This document shows, one piece after another, positions 42,019 to 52,096 of a DNA stretch of 57,331 nucleotides (positions are counted from its first letter, which is position 1; every line of letters begins with the position of its first letter). The position numbers and the translations under genes are program-made. The notes beneath the pieces were generated by a model, which was given only the letters and a program-made list of their open reading frames with translations, did not search any database and was not told the DNA's origin. The stretch covers positions 1-57,331 of the forward strand of contig JAUNWH010000012.1 in assembly GCA_030540405.1 (NCBI GenBank), written 5' to 3'. The stretch comes from Spirochaetales bacterium (lineage in GTDB: Bacteria > Spirochaetota > Spirochaetia > Treponematales > Treponemataceae).

Positions 42019-43206
42019 TCACCGTGTAAAAATTGAAATAAAACTTGCGCCGCCAAAAAAAGTTCCAATGCTGCTTCCAATTGAAGACAAAAAGAAAACA
42101 AGCAGAACGCGGAGAATTCTATTTTTATAAAAGCCTTTTACGCTCGAAGCATCAGCCTGCAAATTTTCCATGTCCTCAACTGCCGGCTTTTTTACAAGAG
42201 CCTGAACAATTCCAGAAACAAATCCAATTCCAATAAACGGACAAAGCGAAGTAAACGGCGCGCCAACAGCAGAAACCAAAATTGCAAGAATGTGTCCGCC
42301 CGCAACAGCCGCTCCAATAGCCGCAAGAATTCCGTTCCACAAAAACCAGCTTCCAATCAAGTCTGCGCCTTTTTCAATTCCACCAACAACAAAGCCCGCA
42401 ACAATAAGTCCCAAAATAAAAATCGGAATTATCCAGGAAACAATTTTTGCTCCAGCTGATTTTTCTGGAACCTTCTCAATTGCGCGTACATCAGGAATTT
42501 CTTTTCCAGCCGCAATTTTTTCAAGATGGGAAGAAACTCCCGGCAAATGTCCTGCTCCCAAAACTGCAAGAATATTTTTTTGCGGACAAGACCAAATTTT
42601 TGAAGCAAGATAAAAATCACGCTCGTCAATCAGAACTTCTTTTACAGCTGGAAGATAAGACGAAAGCTCCTGCATCATTGTGTCCATTTCGCTGGACTGT
42701 TTTAAATTTTCAATTTCAGTTTCTGAAACTTCTTCCTTGGAAAAAGCAGTGGCAATGAGCAATGAAAGCAACTTGCATTTTCCCATAAAAGAATTTTTTG
42801 CCCAGGCACGGCGCAACGTAACTGTTACAGGACGGTCAACCATTATCTGCGGAATTCCAAGCGCCTTGGCTTTTTTGATTGCAGCCGCCATTTCGTCTCC
42901 GGGCTTTATTCCGGCGTCTTCCCCCATGCGCTTTTGATAAGCTGAAAGGACAATGTTCGCAAGCAAAAGAAATCCCTGCTTTTTCTTGAGGATTTCAATT
43001 ATGTCCATTTTTTTCCAGGACTCTTTATCCTCCATGTTTTTCAATCGGTTTTCGTCAAGCTCGATTGCAACAGAATCCGGTTTCTGCTCTTCAATCGCAT
43101 TTTCAACTTCCGAAATGCTGGCTTTTGAAACGTGCGCTGTGCCAATGAGAATAAATTTTCTTCCATTAAGCTCAAGGATTTTTTGTGTTGACTTGTTTTC
43201 TTCCAT
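42019..43206 (-). CDS. TraB/PrgY-family membrane protein
   Basis: A 395-residue protein of the TraB family. The N-terminal catalytic-like domain has FILIGTAHVSKASISEVENAI, the family's first conserved block with its His, then VAIELDENRL and GAGHLPGV. Four hydrophobic spans follow in the last third (IVSWIIPIFILGLIVAGFVV, GILAAIGAAVAGGHILAIL, and two more). Relatives in enterococci block peptide pheromones and are thought to be metalloproteases of the Tiki/TraB group; the role in a spirochaete is unknown. Six nt separate it from each neighbour. Confidence 0.88.
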   Translation of the reverse strand: MEENKSTQKILELNGRKFILIGTAHVSKASISEVENAIEEQKPDSVAIELDENRLKNMEDKESWKKMDIIEILKKKQGFLLLANIVLSAYQKRMGEDAGIKPGDEMAAAIKKAKALGIPQIMVDRPVTVTLRRAWAKNSFMGKCKLLSLLIATAFSKEEVSETEIENLKQSSEMDTMMQELSSYLPAVKEVLIDERDFYLASKIWSCPQKNILAVLGAGHLPGVSSHLEKIAAGKEIPDVRAIEKVPEKSAGAKIVSWIIPIFILGLIVAGFVVGGIEKGADLIGSWFLWNGILAAIGAAVAGGHILAILVSAVGAPFTSLCPFIGIGFVSGIVQALVKKPAVEDMENLQADASSVKGFYKNRILRVLLVFFLSSIGSSIGTFFGGASFISIFTR

Positions 43207-43212
43207 AAAAAA

Positions 43213-44673
43213 TTATTTTAAAGGAACTTTTCCTTTTGTTCTCCATTCTGCCAAACGAAATTCAAAAAACATCGGGCTGTTCATGCTGACAACCTTTGCG
43301 TAATATTCATTGGCAAGTTCTGCTCCACCAAACATATCATAAAAAAGCGCAAGATAATAGTACATTTTTCCCTGCAAATTTCTGTTTGTCATTGCGGAAA
43401 TTCTCTGCGGCAAAGGACGCTCGCCTGCCCTGTCATGGAAAACCCGGAGCATAGAATATTCAATTGTATTTCTGTCCATTTTTCTAAGAACCTGATTGCT
43501 GAAATTTTTCGCTTCAGTTCCGTTGCCTTCCTTGTAATAGCAGTAAGTAATCATCAGCGGATAAGAAATATTATTTTTATTGGAATCGTAGCACTTCATA
43601 AAAGCTTCACGTGCAGTCGTCCAGTTTTCTTCGTGAAGAGCAAGAATTCCAAGGCTTTCATAAGCGTAGTAATAATTCGGATTCAGCTCAATGACTTTTT
43701 TGTAATCTTCCATTGCCTTTGCAAAAATGTCCTGCTCGTCATAAAGCCCTGCCCGGTACGCATAAGCTAAAAAATAATCCGGTTCAATTTCAATTGCCTT
43801 TGTCCAGGCAGTTTCCGCATTTTTGTAATGCCCAAGATAACGCTCGTACATTCCGTAGTCCATATTGCATTCATAGTTTTCAGAATCCGTATCAAGCGCC
43901 TGCTTTGCATAGTCAGAAGCAATTTTATATTCATTTGCGGCGTAGGCAAGTTTTCCTAAATACAAAAAAGCCTGGGTGTTTTTCGGGTCAATCTCAAGAA
44001 TCTTTTTAAAAGTTTTTTCTGCCTCGTCATCATTTTCAAGGTAATAGTCGCATTGTCCGGCTCCGCGCAAAGCATCAATATTTTCTGGCTCGCGGACTAA
44101 AGCTCTTTTATAATAAATTTTTGCCTGCTTGTAGTTTTTCTTTAAAAACATATCCTCGCCAAGCTCCACGTTCGCTGCGGAATTCAGCTTGTCTTTTGCC
44201 AAAAGAGAATTAACTTGTTTTATGCGCTCAGCATTGTCGCCTTTCATTTTTGCAATCGCAACCGCAAGAGAAGCAACATCATCATTCTGCGGATCTCGTT
44301 GTGAAAGCTCATTGCAAAGAGCCTGCGCTTCATCAAGATTTTCTGCGCTCACATTTATCGCTGCCTTTAAAAAAAGCAAATCAAAATCATCCGCATATTT
44401 TGCCGGAAGTTTAGTTTCATAAAGTGAAAGAGCCTCTTCTGGTCCGTCTTTATTCAAAACTGACTTCAAATCTTCCATAAAATCAGTTTTTGAATATTCA
44501 GCTTTTTTCTTTGTTTCTGATTTTTTTTCAGTTTCAGCAGTTTGAGCCGGCTCTACAGGTTTTTCAGTGGAAGCGCAAGAAGAAAGCCCCATGCTCAAAA
44601 TAATAGCAACCGCCACAACAAGAACAACCGCAGCCAAAAGCTCCGTCAACGTAGTTTTTACCGAACTTTTCAT
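43213..44673 (-). CDS. TPR-repeat lipoprotein
   Basis: A 486-residue protein with an N-terminal hydrophobic segment ending in a lipobox (IILSMGLSSC, Cys about 33). A charged Lys/Glu/Thr linker leads to roughly ten tetratricopeptide repeats: KLNSAANVELGEDMFLKKNYKQAKIYYKRALV, PENIDALRGAGQCDYYLENDDEAEKTFKKILE, PKNTQAFLYLGKLAYAANEYKIASDYAKQALD and so on. It is probably a periplasmic scaffold anchored by lipid. First gene of the traB-RsmI-like-aroK unit; divergent from the large unknown protein gene. Confidence 0.85.
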   Translation of the reverse strand: MKSSVKTTLTELLAAVVLVVAVAIILSMGLSSCASTEKPVEPAQTAETEKKSETKKKAEYSKTDFMEDLKSVLNKDGPEEALSLYETKLPAKYADDFDLLFLKAAINVSAENLDEAQALCNELSQRDPQNDDVASLAVAIAKMKGDNAERIKQVNSLLAKDKLNSAANVELGEDMFLKKNYKQAKIYYKRALVREPENIDALRGAGQCDYYLENDDEAEKTFKKILEIDPKNTQAFLYLGKLAYAANEYKIASDYAKQALDTDSENYECNMDYGMYERYLGHYKNAETAWTKAIEIEPDYFLAYAYRAGLYDEQDIFAKAMEDYKKVIELNPNYYYAYESLGILALHEENWTTAREAFMKCYDSNKNNISYPLMITYCYYKEGNGTEAKNFSNQVLRKMDRNTIEYSMLRVFHDRAGERPLPQRISAMTNRNLQGKMYYYLALFYDMFGGAELANEYYAKVVSMNSPMFFEFRLAEWRTKGKVPLK

Positions 44674-44698
44674 AATTCCTCATATTCCAGAATGCTTA

Positions 44699-44727
44699 TT
44701 GCCTTTTAAACTTTTTAAATATAAAAT
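44699..44727 (+). promoter_or_regulatory. Candidate promoter very close to the 44737 start
   Basis: TTGCCT (44699-44704) and TAAAAT (44722-44727) are 17 nt apart. Transcription would begin at about 44734, next to the ATG, and no ribosome site is visible. Confidence 0.45.
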
Positions 44728-44736
44728 AGCAAAGTT

Positions 44737-46632
44737 ATGCGTAAACATCCTGTAAGAAAGTTTTTTGGACTTACACTCCTTTATTCAGCTATTATTGTCG
44801 GCATTTTTGTTATTCAATTTAAGTCCAACTCTGTATTTTCAAAATCTTTAGGAGACTTAAATTTTTCAATTTCACAGATTCAAACGGAAAACAACGGGAC
44901 AAGCTTAAAAAATCAGATAAAAGTATCTTTTAAAGGCATTACATTTTCAGCGGACGACAAAAATCCTGTAACTGCAAAAGATTCCAGCGGAAATTTAAGG
45001 CCGCTTTTTCTTGAATCCTATGAAGAGCTGGCCGATTCCGTGGAATTTTCATTTAACGGTGGCGCGCACATAATGTTCCGCCAAATTCAAGATGAAGAAA
45101 ATTCAACTGCGCTTGCAATTCTTGCAGTTCCGCCTGAAAACTGCACCGAAATTTTCCTTCCATATAAAATTGCGCAAACCTACAGCACGGAAAATGTTTC
45201 ACCGGCAAATATTCTTGTAACTTCAAAAGACGGAATTTTCAGTTTTACATCCCACGGATTCAACGCGGAAAAAATTGCGTTTACAAAAACAGATTCCGCG
45301 GCGCAATACTCGCATTACAATCCTACAAAAAAATTCACATTTGACCTTGTTGCCGACCTCAAGGGAACTAGTGACAGTGAAATCAGAGAACTTACAACAA
45401 AAATCCGCTACAGCCTTGTTGAAAAAGTCCAGTCCGCATTGGCGCAGGCAAAAATCGACTCGCTTTCTGAAACTGACATCACGGCTTACGTTGCGGAACT
45501 TGCCTCACAAGGAAAATACAATCAGGCAATCGATTCAATTCCAGATTCGTTCAAAAAAGGAAACAAGCGCACTTACATTTCTTCTCCATATTTTAACAAT
45601 CTTGTTTCAATGAGCAGAAGCCTTTCAGTTCAAACTGAAAAATATGCGTCTCTTGTGCAGTCAAATTCAGCGGAAGTTTTCACAGTTGAAGGAATTTCCG
45701 ATTACATTTTGCGTGAAAAAAAATCTTTGGCAGTAAAAAATCTTATAGAAACTGTTTCAAAGGCAAGAGAATTTTCGCCATTTCAAGCAGCCGGAATTAT
45801 AAGCGTCTACACAAATTTAAAAGGCAAAGATTCCGCGCTCGTTCAGCCGCTTGAAGCTGTAATAGAAACCTGCGTCAATTCCATTCAGGAAAACTGCAAA
45901 ATTGAAAACGGAATCATAAAAATTCAAAAAGACGCAGAAAATTCAATGGACATTTTTGAAACAGTCTTTACTGGAGATGCTTTGCAAAAACTTGGAAACT
46001 TGCAAGTAAACAAAGTTCTGGTTCAAGCCGGAAACCTGATGATTTATTCAAGTCTTGCAGGGGCGGACACAAGCATAAGGACAATCGCAAACATTTATCC
46101 TATTATAGTAAAAAACAATTATTTTTATCCGCACACAGAAATTCTTGGCTGGTACGGAAGCACTTGCGTCTGGGCATGGACTTGCGCAAAATCGATCTTT
46201 TACACACAAGAGCCAGCAAACACAGCAAATATTTTCATAGATTTCCCATTGTCACTAACGCATTACATTATGCTGAATGGAATTCCTAATTTCCACGGAA
46301 AAATTGAAATTCAGAGCCAAATGTTCAGAACAGATCCGCGTTTTGAAACTTACAATTCATCTGGCTATGTTTACCAGAATTCTTCACGCTCGCTGTTTAT
46401 AAAATCGCGCCATAAGTCAAAAATGGAGCTTATAAGGCTTTTTTATGACGGACCAAGAACTTTTGAAACAACCGCAGATTTGTCAAAAGTTCCGCAGCTG
46501 CCAAAACCACCGGCTCCAGAGCCTAAAAAAGCAGAGCCAGAAGCGCAAAATCCAGTTTCCGCAGAAGAAAATCCTTCTGAAATTTCAAATTCAGAAAGCA
46601 ACACGCCAAATTCAACTTCCGCAGAACAGTAA
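44737..46632 (+). CDS. Large membrane-anchored protein of unknown function
   Basis: A 631-residue protein. A single N-terminal span (LTLLYSAIIVGIFVIQF, residues about 12-28) anchors it, with the rest outside the cytoplasm. Beta-rich segments make up the first 200 residues (ISFKGITFSADDKNP, VEFSFNGGAHIMFRQI), and the middle is helical. The last 50 residues are Pro/Glu/Ser-rich and probably disordered. No catalytic motif or known family is recognised. It looks like a conserved spirochaetal envelope protein, but I cannot name it. It is divergent from the TPR lipoprotein gene and may be leaderless. Confidence 0.75.
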   Translation: MRKHPVRKFFGLTLLYSAIIVGIFVIQFKSNSVFSKSLGDLNFSISQIQTENNGTSLKNQIKVSFKGITFSADDKNPVTAKDSSGNLRPLFLESYEELADSVEFSFNGGAHIMFRQIQDEENSTALAILAVPPENCTEIFLPYKIAQTYSTENVSPANILVTSKDGIFSFTSHGFNAEKIAFTKTDSAAQYSHYNPTKKFTFDLVADLKGTSDSEIRELTTKIRYSLVEKVQSALAQAKIDSLSETDITAYVAELASQGKYNQAIDSIPDSFKKGNKRTYISSPYFNNLVSMSRSLSVQTEKYASLVQSNSAEVFTVEGISDYILREKKSLAVKNLIETVSKAREFSPFQAAGIISVYTNLKGKDSALVQPLEAVIETCVNSIQENCKIENGIIKIQKDAENSMDIFETVFTGDALQKLGNLQVNKVLVQAGNLMIYSSLAGADTSIRTIANIYPIIVKNNYFYPHTEILGWYGSTCVWAWTCAKSIFYTQEPANTANIFIDFPLSLTHYIMLNGIPNFHGKIEIQSQMFRTDPRFETYNSSGYVYQNSSRSLFIKSRHKSKMELIRLFYDGPRTFETTADLSKVPQLPKPPAPEPKKAEPEAQNPVSAEENPSEISNSESNTPNSTSAEQ

Positions 46633-46681
46633 AAAATTCTCAGGAAAAAAATTCTGCAAAAGTGCGAAAATGACAACAAAA

Positions 46682-46713
46682 TGCCGTGCCCAGAACGGCA
46701 ATCTTATTTTTCC
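46682..46713 (+). terminator. Weak terminator-like hairpin
   Basis: A 6-bp stem TGCCGT/ACGGCA with a 7-nt loop is followed by ATCTTATTTTT, 50 nt after the unknown protein's stop. Confidence 0.4.
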
Positions 46714-46759
46714 CAAGTTGAAATTGAAGCGAAAAAAAATAAATTTTTTCACTATTTTT

Positions 46760-46789
46760 TGTCATTTTAAAGAAATATGTGCTATAATT
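46760..46789 (+). promoter_or_regulatory. Promoter of the trehalase-like hydrolase gene
   Basis: TTGTCA (46760-46765) and a perfect TATAAT (46784-46789) are 18 nt apart. The leader is about 45 nt and ends with AGGAG before the GTG start. Confidence 0.65.
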
Positions 46790-46840
46790 AGCCAAAATGC
46801 CGTTACATCAACTTTTTGAAAAAAAGCAGCAGGAGCAATT

Positions 46841-48271
46841 GTGAACAAACGTGATTTCCCTAAAATCCATTTTTATGATCAGGATTTTGTAGATATTTAT
46901 GATAAAACTTGGAACTGGCTTTCTGAGTATTGGATTAACACAGAAACAGGCGAGCAAGACAGCGAAGGACTTTTTGTTTATCCTGTAAATGGAAAATATA
47001 TATTAGATCAGCTTGAAACAATTTTTTCATCATTTTTCCTCGTTTACTCAAATAGAAATTATCCGGCAAGCAAAAACATAGATTATTTTTATGCGCGTCA
47101 AGAAGAAAATGGAGCAATCAGATGGAAATATGACGCAGCTACAAACAGTCCTATTATCGACAAAAAAAATCCAGAGGGAATTGGTCTTCCGCTTTTTGCC
47201 TGGGCTGAATTCAACTTGTATCACAAGAGCGCAAACAAACGCCGCATAAAAGAAGTAATGCCGGTGCTGCAAAAATACATGGAATGGATTGACAGAACAT
47301 TCAAACAGCCAAACGGACTTTATTCAGTTCCGCATGAATGTTCAACAATGTTCAATTCTCCGCGGAAAGGCGCATTTTATCCAGTCGATTTCAATTGCTG
47401 CATGGCAATCAACATGGCGCATATGTCTGCGCTTGGAGACATTCTGAATGACAAGGACTTGAGTTTTCAGTATAAAAAAATGTACTTCAGCTTAAAAACC
47501 AGAATAAACAGCCTTATGTGGGATGTAGAAAGCGGTTTTTACTACGATTTGGACAAAAATGAACAGCGTCTTTCACAAAAAACTATAGCCGGATTCTGGC
47601 CGTTGCTTGCTGAACTTCCAAATGCAGACAGAGCGGACACTCTTATTGCTCATTTAAGCAATCCAAAGACATTCGGCACAGACCATCCTTTCCCTACTTT
47701 GAGCGCGGACAGCCCGGACTTTAAAGAAAATGGCGAAGGCTTCAAAGGCTCGGTTTTGGCGCCGTTCAATTTCATGGTTATAAAGGGACTTGAAAAATAC
47801 CAACGTTACGCATTTGCACGCGAATGTTCAATCCGGCACTTGTATTATATTCTCGAAGCTTTAAGCCCGGCGGACTCAAAGCGGAAAGGCGACTTGTACG
47901 AAGCCTATCTTCCGTGCCAAGAAGGTCCTGCAACTTGCCGAAGCGAAAAAGATTTTCCACGCAAACGTTTCCTGCATTTTACCGGACTTTCAACAGTTGC
48001 GTTAATGATTGAAAACGTAATCGGCCTGAACATAAGCCTTCCAAGAAAAACTGTAGACTGGATTATTCCTAACCTTGAAATCATGGGAATTGAAAAGCTT
48101 TCATTAAAGCGGAATCTTATTACAATTCTCAGCAACAAAAGCAAACGCGGCTGGGAAATTCAGATGGAAAGCGAAAAACTCTACTATTTTACAATCAACA
48201 TTTTGGATCAAAAGAAAAAAACGCTTCCTATTCCAAGCGGAAAATGCTCAATGCTTATCGACAAGCTGTAA
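46841..48271 (+). CDS. Trehalase/MGH1-like glycoside hydrolase (GTG start)
   Basis: A 476-residue cytoplasmic (alpha/alpha)6-barrel protein. The stretch LWDVESGFYYDLD-like (NSLMWDVESGFYYDLDKN), TIAGFWPLLAELP, TDHPFPTLSADSPDF and FKGSVLAPFNFMVIKGLEKY follows the trehalase/GH37-GH63 pattern (usually YWRGPVWxxxNyxxxxGL). The catalytic acids cannot be fixed without alignment, and the WRGPxW block is changed to FKGSVLAP, so substrate and even activity are uncertain. The start is GTG at 46841, with AGGAG 5 nt upstream (46831-46835). It has its own promoter. Confidence 0.7.
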   Translation: MNKRDFPKIHFYDQDFVDIYDKTWNWLSEYWINTETGEQDSEGLFVYPVNGKYILDQLETIFSSFFLVYSNRNYPASKNIDYFYARQEENGAIRWKYDAATNSPIIDKKNPEGIGLPLFAWAEFNLYHKSANKRRIKEVMPVLQKYMEWIDRTFKQPNGLYSVPHECSTMFNSPRKGAFYPVDFNCCMAINMAHMSALGDILNDKDLSFQYKKMYFSLKTRINSLMWDVESGFYYDLDKNEQRLSQKTIAGFWPLLAELPNADRADTLIAHLSNPKTFGTDHPFPTLSADSPDFKENGEGFKGSVLAPFNFMVIKGLEKYQRYAFARECSIRHLYYILEALSPADSKRKGDLYEAYLPCQEGPATCRSEKDFPRKRFLHFTGLSTVALMIENVIGLNISLPRKTVDWIIPNLEIMGIEKLSLKRNLITILSNKSKRGWEIQMESEKLYYFTINILDQKKKTLPIPSGKCSMLIDKL

Positions 48272-48396
48272 CATATTCCGCTCTGAATGTTTTTAGAGCT
48301 AAAAATGCAAAATAGTTTTTGGAAAACGCCAAATTTAACAGCAAATTAACACAAATCAAAGCGTTTCTAAAAATTAATGGAATAAGGTAATTTTAA

Positions 48397-49935
48397 ATGA
48401 ACACACCTCAAGCTGTAATTGAGATTGGCTCAACAGGAATAAGGCTTCTTGTTGCTGAACCAGTTGAAGTCCAATCGCAGAAAAAATTTAACATTCTCGA
48501 CCGAAGCGATCAGCCTGTAAATTTGGGGCGCGATGTTTTTACCACACGCTCAATAAGCCGCGAAACTCTTTTAATCTGCCTTCATATCCTTGAACGCTAT
48601 GCAGAACAGCTGGCAGCCTGGGGAATCAGCCGGGAAGAAACAATTGTAATTGCCACAAGCGCAGTCCGCGAAGCAGAAAACAGAGATCCATTTGTTGACC
48701 GCATAAAAGTAAAAACAGGTTTCATTGTCCATGTAATCGACGGAATTGAAGAAAACCGGCTCATGTATCTTGCCGTAAGCGAATGCATAAAAGAAGGAAG
48801 CGTTGCAATCCGTCAAAATGACTCGATTTTCCTTGATATTTCAGGCGGCGCAACAGAAATGATGCTCATGGAAAAAGGCAGAATCATCGGGGCGCACAGC
48901 ATGAGGCTGGGAACTGTAATCATTGAGCAGATGATTCATTCCATGATGGGAAACCTTGACGACGCCCGAAGATTCATTTCAGAATTTATACGCAACACAA
49001 AAAATACGCTGAATGCAGAAATAAATTTGGACAAAATCCAGCAGTTCATTGTTCTTGGCAACGACATGAAAATTGTTTCGCTTTTTGTCGGAAAACCGAT
49101 TTCGCCATTTTTGTGGGAAGTTGAGCGCAGCGCATTTGAGAATTTCGTGGATGAAGTTCAGCATTACACGCCCGAAGAATGCATCGCAAAATTCAAAATG
49201 AGCTACAATGAAGCGCAAACATTTCAGATTTCGCTTGTTGCTTACAAACTTTTCATTCAGCTCACAAATGTAACAAAATTTATTGTGCCGGACACTTCAA
49301 TCCGTGAAGGAATTCTTTTAAGCCGAAATCAGCTTTCAAATCCTGAAATTCAAAACGACTTTACTCAGCAAATCTTAGCAGGCGCAAGGGCAATTTTGAA
49401 AAAATATCAAGGCGATGAAAATCACGCTGAATACGTGCGCAAAACCAGTCTTGAAATTTACGATGCGCTCCAAAAAGAACTTGGCTTTGATTCCCACGTC
49501 CGCGTGCTTCTTGAAATAAGCGCGATTCTTCACGATGTCGGAATGTTTATCAGGGCGGAAGATCACAATATCCACGGAAAATACATTGTAAACAACAGTG
49601 AAATTTTCGGACTAAACAGGGACGACAAATCCATTGTTGCGCAGATAATAAGTTTTCACCGCGGAAGCAAAATGCCGCAGGAAGATGAAGAGTTCAGGCT
49701 TTTATCCAGAAGCAGAAGAATGACCGTTTTAAAGCTAAGCGCAATTCTCCGTGTGGCGGACGCGCTGGACAGAACTCACAAGCAGCATTTGTACAACTTC
49801 AACATTTCTTTTGCAAAAGACAGCATAACGTTCAGGACAAAAGGGCACAACAACCTTTCCTTGGAAAAACTTGCCGTTTCAGAAAAAGGCGACTTGTTTG
49901 AAAATATTTTTGGCTACAAAATAGTATTGGTATAG
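48397..49935 (+). CDS. ppx: Ppx/GppA-type phosphatase with C-terminal HD domain
   Basis: A 512-residue exopolyphosphatase/pppGpp phosphatase-type protein. The N-terminal sugar-kinase-fold ATPase core is clear: AVIEIGSTGIRLLVAE, VIATSAVREAENRDPFVDRI, IDGIEENRLMYLAVSE and FLDISGGATEMMLME. The C-terminal HD-type domain has ILHDVGMFIRAEDHNIHGKYIVNN and IISFHRG, then RVADALDRTHKQ. It degrades long-chain polyphosphate and perhaps pppGpp. The stop is 3 nt before ppk1, so synthesis and breakdown of polyphosphate are encoded together. Confidence 0.9.
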   Translation: MNTPQAVIEIGSTGIRLLVAEPVEVQSQKKFNILDRSDQPVNLGRDVFTTRSISRETLLICLHILERYAEQLAAWGISREETIVIATSAVREAENRDPFVDRIKVKTGFIVHVIDGIEENRLMYLAVSECIKEGSVAIRQNDSIFLDISGGATEMMLMEKGRIIGAHSMRLGTVIIEQMIHSMMGNLDDARRFISEFIRNTKNTLNAEINLDKIQQFIVLGNDMKIVSLFVGKPISPFLWEVERSAFENFVDEVQHYTPEECIAKFKMSYNEAQTFQISLVAYKLFIQLTNVTKFIVPDTSIREGILLSRNQLSNPEIQNDFTQQILAGARAILKKYQGDENHAEYVRKTSLEIYDALQKELGFDSHVRVLLEISAILHDVGMFIRAEDHNIHGKYIVNNSEIFGLNRDDKSIVAQIISFHRGSKMPQEDEEFRLLSRSRRMTVLKLSAILRVADALDRTHKQHLYNFNISFAKDSITFRTKGHNNLSLEKLAVSEKGDLFENIFGYKIVLV

Positions 49936-49938
49936 CTT

Positions 49939-52068
49939 ATGGCAAAGACAAAATTTTTTAACAGAGAATTAAGCTGGATTGAATTCAACGCAAGAGTTCT
50001 AAATGAATCATTAAGAAAAGAAGTTCCGCTTTTGGAACGGCTTAGGTTTCTTGCAATTACAGAAAGCAACTTTGATGAATTTTTTCAAGTAAGAGTTGCA
50101 AGCATAAAACGCCGGATTCAAAATTCCCAAGGAAAAAATTTCACTGATGCAAGCGGACTGACTGATTCCGCCGTGCTCAAAAAAATTTCAGAAAAAACAC
50201 GCGCGCTTGTAAAGCTTCAATATTCAACGCTGATGAATGACGTTTTGCCATCTCTTGCAAAAGAAGGCTTTGTTTACGTTCCTTCAAAAAACTACACGCA
50301 GGCGCAGGAAGCATTTGCAGAAAATCTTTTCAAGCATGAAATTTTTCCGCTTTTAACGCCATTGAGAACTGACACAGATGTTTTTCCTCACGTAGGCGCG
50401 CTTTGCCTGACCGCGGCATTTCTTCTTGAACCAATGGAAGGCGTAAGAAAAATCAAGAATGCGCTTTCAACTTCGCAGGAATCAGATATTGTTGCGCTGG
50501 TTCAAATTCCGTCAGCAATAAACAGAATTGTGTGGCTTCCGTCTTCAGGAGGAACAAAGCAGTTTGCGCTTATTGACGACATAATCCGGCTTTACGGAAC
50601 AAAACTTTTTCCGGGCTACAAAGTTCAAGAAACAATGCTGTTTAAAATAGCACGAGACGCGGATTTTGCAGTAAACGAAGATTCCGGGGAACATTTTATT
50701 CAGGCAATGGAAGAAGTCCTTGAAAAACGCCAGTCTTCATTCGCAGTAAGAATGACTTACGATTTTGCAAGTGAAAAACTTTTAAAATTTTTAAAGCAGC
50801 ATCTAAATCTTTCAAATGAAGATGTTTACGAAGCCTGCGGAATTCTTGACCCTTCATCTTTGGACGAGCTTTTTAACATTGAAGGCGCAGAAAAATACAT
50901 TTATCCTGAATGGGAGCATTTCTTTCCGAATTCGCTTCCGGAAGAAGAAACTTACTGGAATGTTTTCAGACAGCAGGATATTCTTTTAAATGTTCCTTAC
51001 GAAAGCTACGAGCCGGTTGTAAATTTTATACATCAGGCAGCGCACGATGAGCAGGTTCTTGCAATAAAAATGACTTTGTATAGAACAGGCAGCAACAGTC
51101 CGATTGTAAAAGCATTAAAAGAGGCGGCTCAAAACGGAAAGCAAGTTACAGTTTTTGTTGAGCTTAAAGCCCGCTTTGATGAAAAACGGAATATTTCCTG
51201 GGCAGAAGAACTTGAAAAAGCCGGCGCAATTGTTGTCTACGGAATTGTAAATCTAAAAGTCCACGCAAAAATCTGTCTTGTTGTAAGACGTGAAAGCGAT
51301 GGAATCCGGCGTTATGCGCACATAGGAACCGGAAACTACAATCCAAAAACCGCAAAACTTTATCAAGACTTGTCCGTCTTTACAACAAACCACGAGCTAG
51401 TAAACGATGCCACTTTGTTCTTCAATGTAATTTCTGGCTACAGTGCGCTTCAGACAATGCATCATCTTTACATGGCGCCTGTAACATTAAAAAGCCGCCT
51501 TCTTGAGCTTATCGAACGTGAAATTCAGCAAAGCACAAAAGAAACTCCGGGGCACATTGTAGCCAAAATGAACAGCCTTTGCCATCCGCAGATAATCGAA
51601 GCGCTTTACAAAGCAAGCAATGCCGGTGTAAAAATAGAACTCAACATCCGCGGAATCTGCACGCTAGTTCCTGGAATAAAAGGAATGAGCGAAAACATAA
51701 AAGTTGTAAGCATTGTAGACAGATACCTTGAGCATTCAAGAATTTTTTACTTCCAAAACGGAGGCTCTGAAGAAATTTATTTAAGCAGCGCAGACTGGAT
51801 GGAAAGAAATCTTGACAAGCGAATTGAACTCATGTTCCCTGTTTCTGACAAAAAAGTCTTTAAAACAGTCAAAGAGATTTTGTTTTTATATTTTCAAGAC
51901 AACACGCACAGCCACGTTTTGCAAAAAACAGGCCTTTGGAAACAAATTTCTCCAGAAAAAAATGAACAGGCAGTCCGTGTTCAGGAAGTTCTTTATAAAA
52001 AATACAAGAAAAAAGCTGATATAAAAAAGAACACGCCGCGCGCAGAATTTACTGTACGCCGCAAATAA
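49939..52068 (+). CDS. ppk1: Polyphosphate kinase 1
   Basis: A 709-residue PPK1 that makes polyphosphate from ATP reversibly at the membrane. The N-terminus (FFNRELSWIEFNARVLNESL) is the family hallmark. The two phospholipase-D-like His residues are His461 (RRYAHIGTGNYNPKTAKLYQ), the autophosphorylated one, and His599 (RYLEHSRIFYF). KMTLYRTGSNSPIVKAL and LKARFDEKRNISWAEELEKAG are also conserved. No ribosome site precedes the ATG, so it is probably coupled to ppx 3 nt upstream. A basic tail (KKYKKKADIKKN) ends the protein. Confidence 0.96.
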   Translation: MAKTKFFNRELSWIEFNARVLNESLRKEVPLLERLRFLAITESNFDEFFQVRVASIKRRIQNSQGKNFTDASGLTDSAVLKKISEKTRALVKLQYSTLMNDVLPSLAKEGFVYVPSKNYTQAQEAFAENLFKHEIFPLLTPLRTDTDVFPHVGALCLTAAFLLEPMEGVRKIKNALSTSQESDIVALVQIPSAINRIVWLPSSGGTKQFALIDDIIRLYGTKLFPGYKVQETMLFKIARDADFAVNEDSGEHFIQAMEEVLEKRQSSFAVRMTYDFASEKLLKFLKQHLNLSNEDVYEACGILDPSSLDELFNIEGAEKYIYPEWEHFFPNSLPEEETYWNVFRQQDILLNVPYESYEPVVNFIHQAAHDEQVLAIKMTLYRTGSNSPIVKALKEAAQNGKQVTVFVELKARFDEKRNISWAEELEKAGAIVVYGIVNLKVHAKICLVVRRESDGIRRYAHIGTGNYNPKTAKLYQDLSVFTTNHELVNDATLFFNVISGYSALQTMHHLYMAPVTLKSRLLELIEREIQQSTKETPGHIVAKMNSLCHPQIIEALYKASNAGVKIELNIRGICTLVPGIKGMSENIKVVSIVDRYLEHSRIFYFQNGGSEEIYLSSADWMERNLDKRIELMFPVSDKKVFKTVKEILFLYFQDNTHSHVLQKTGLWKQISPEKNEQAVRVQEVLYKKYKKKADIKKNTPRAEFTVRRK

Positions 52069-52096
52069 AAAATATCGCTTTGATCTGAAATTATTT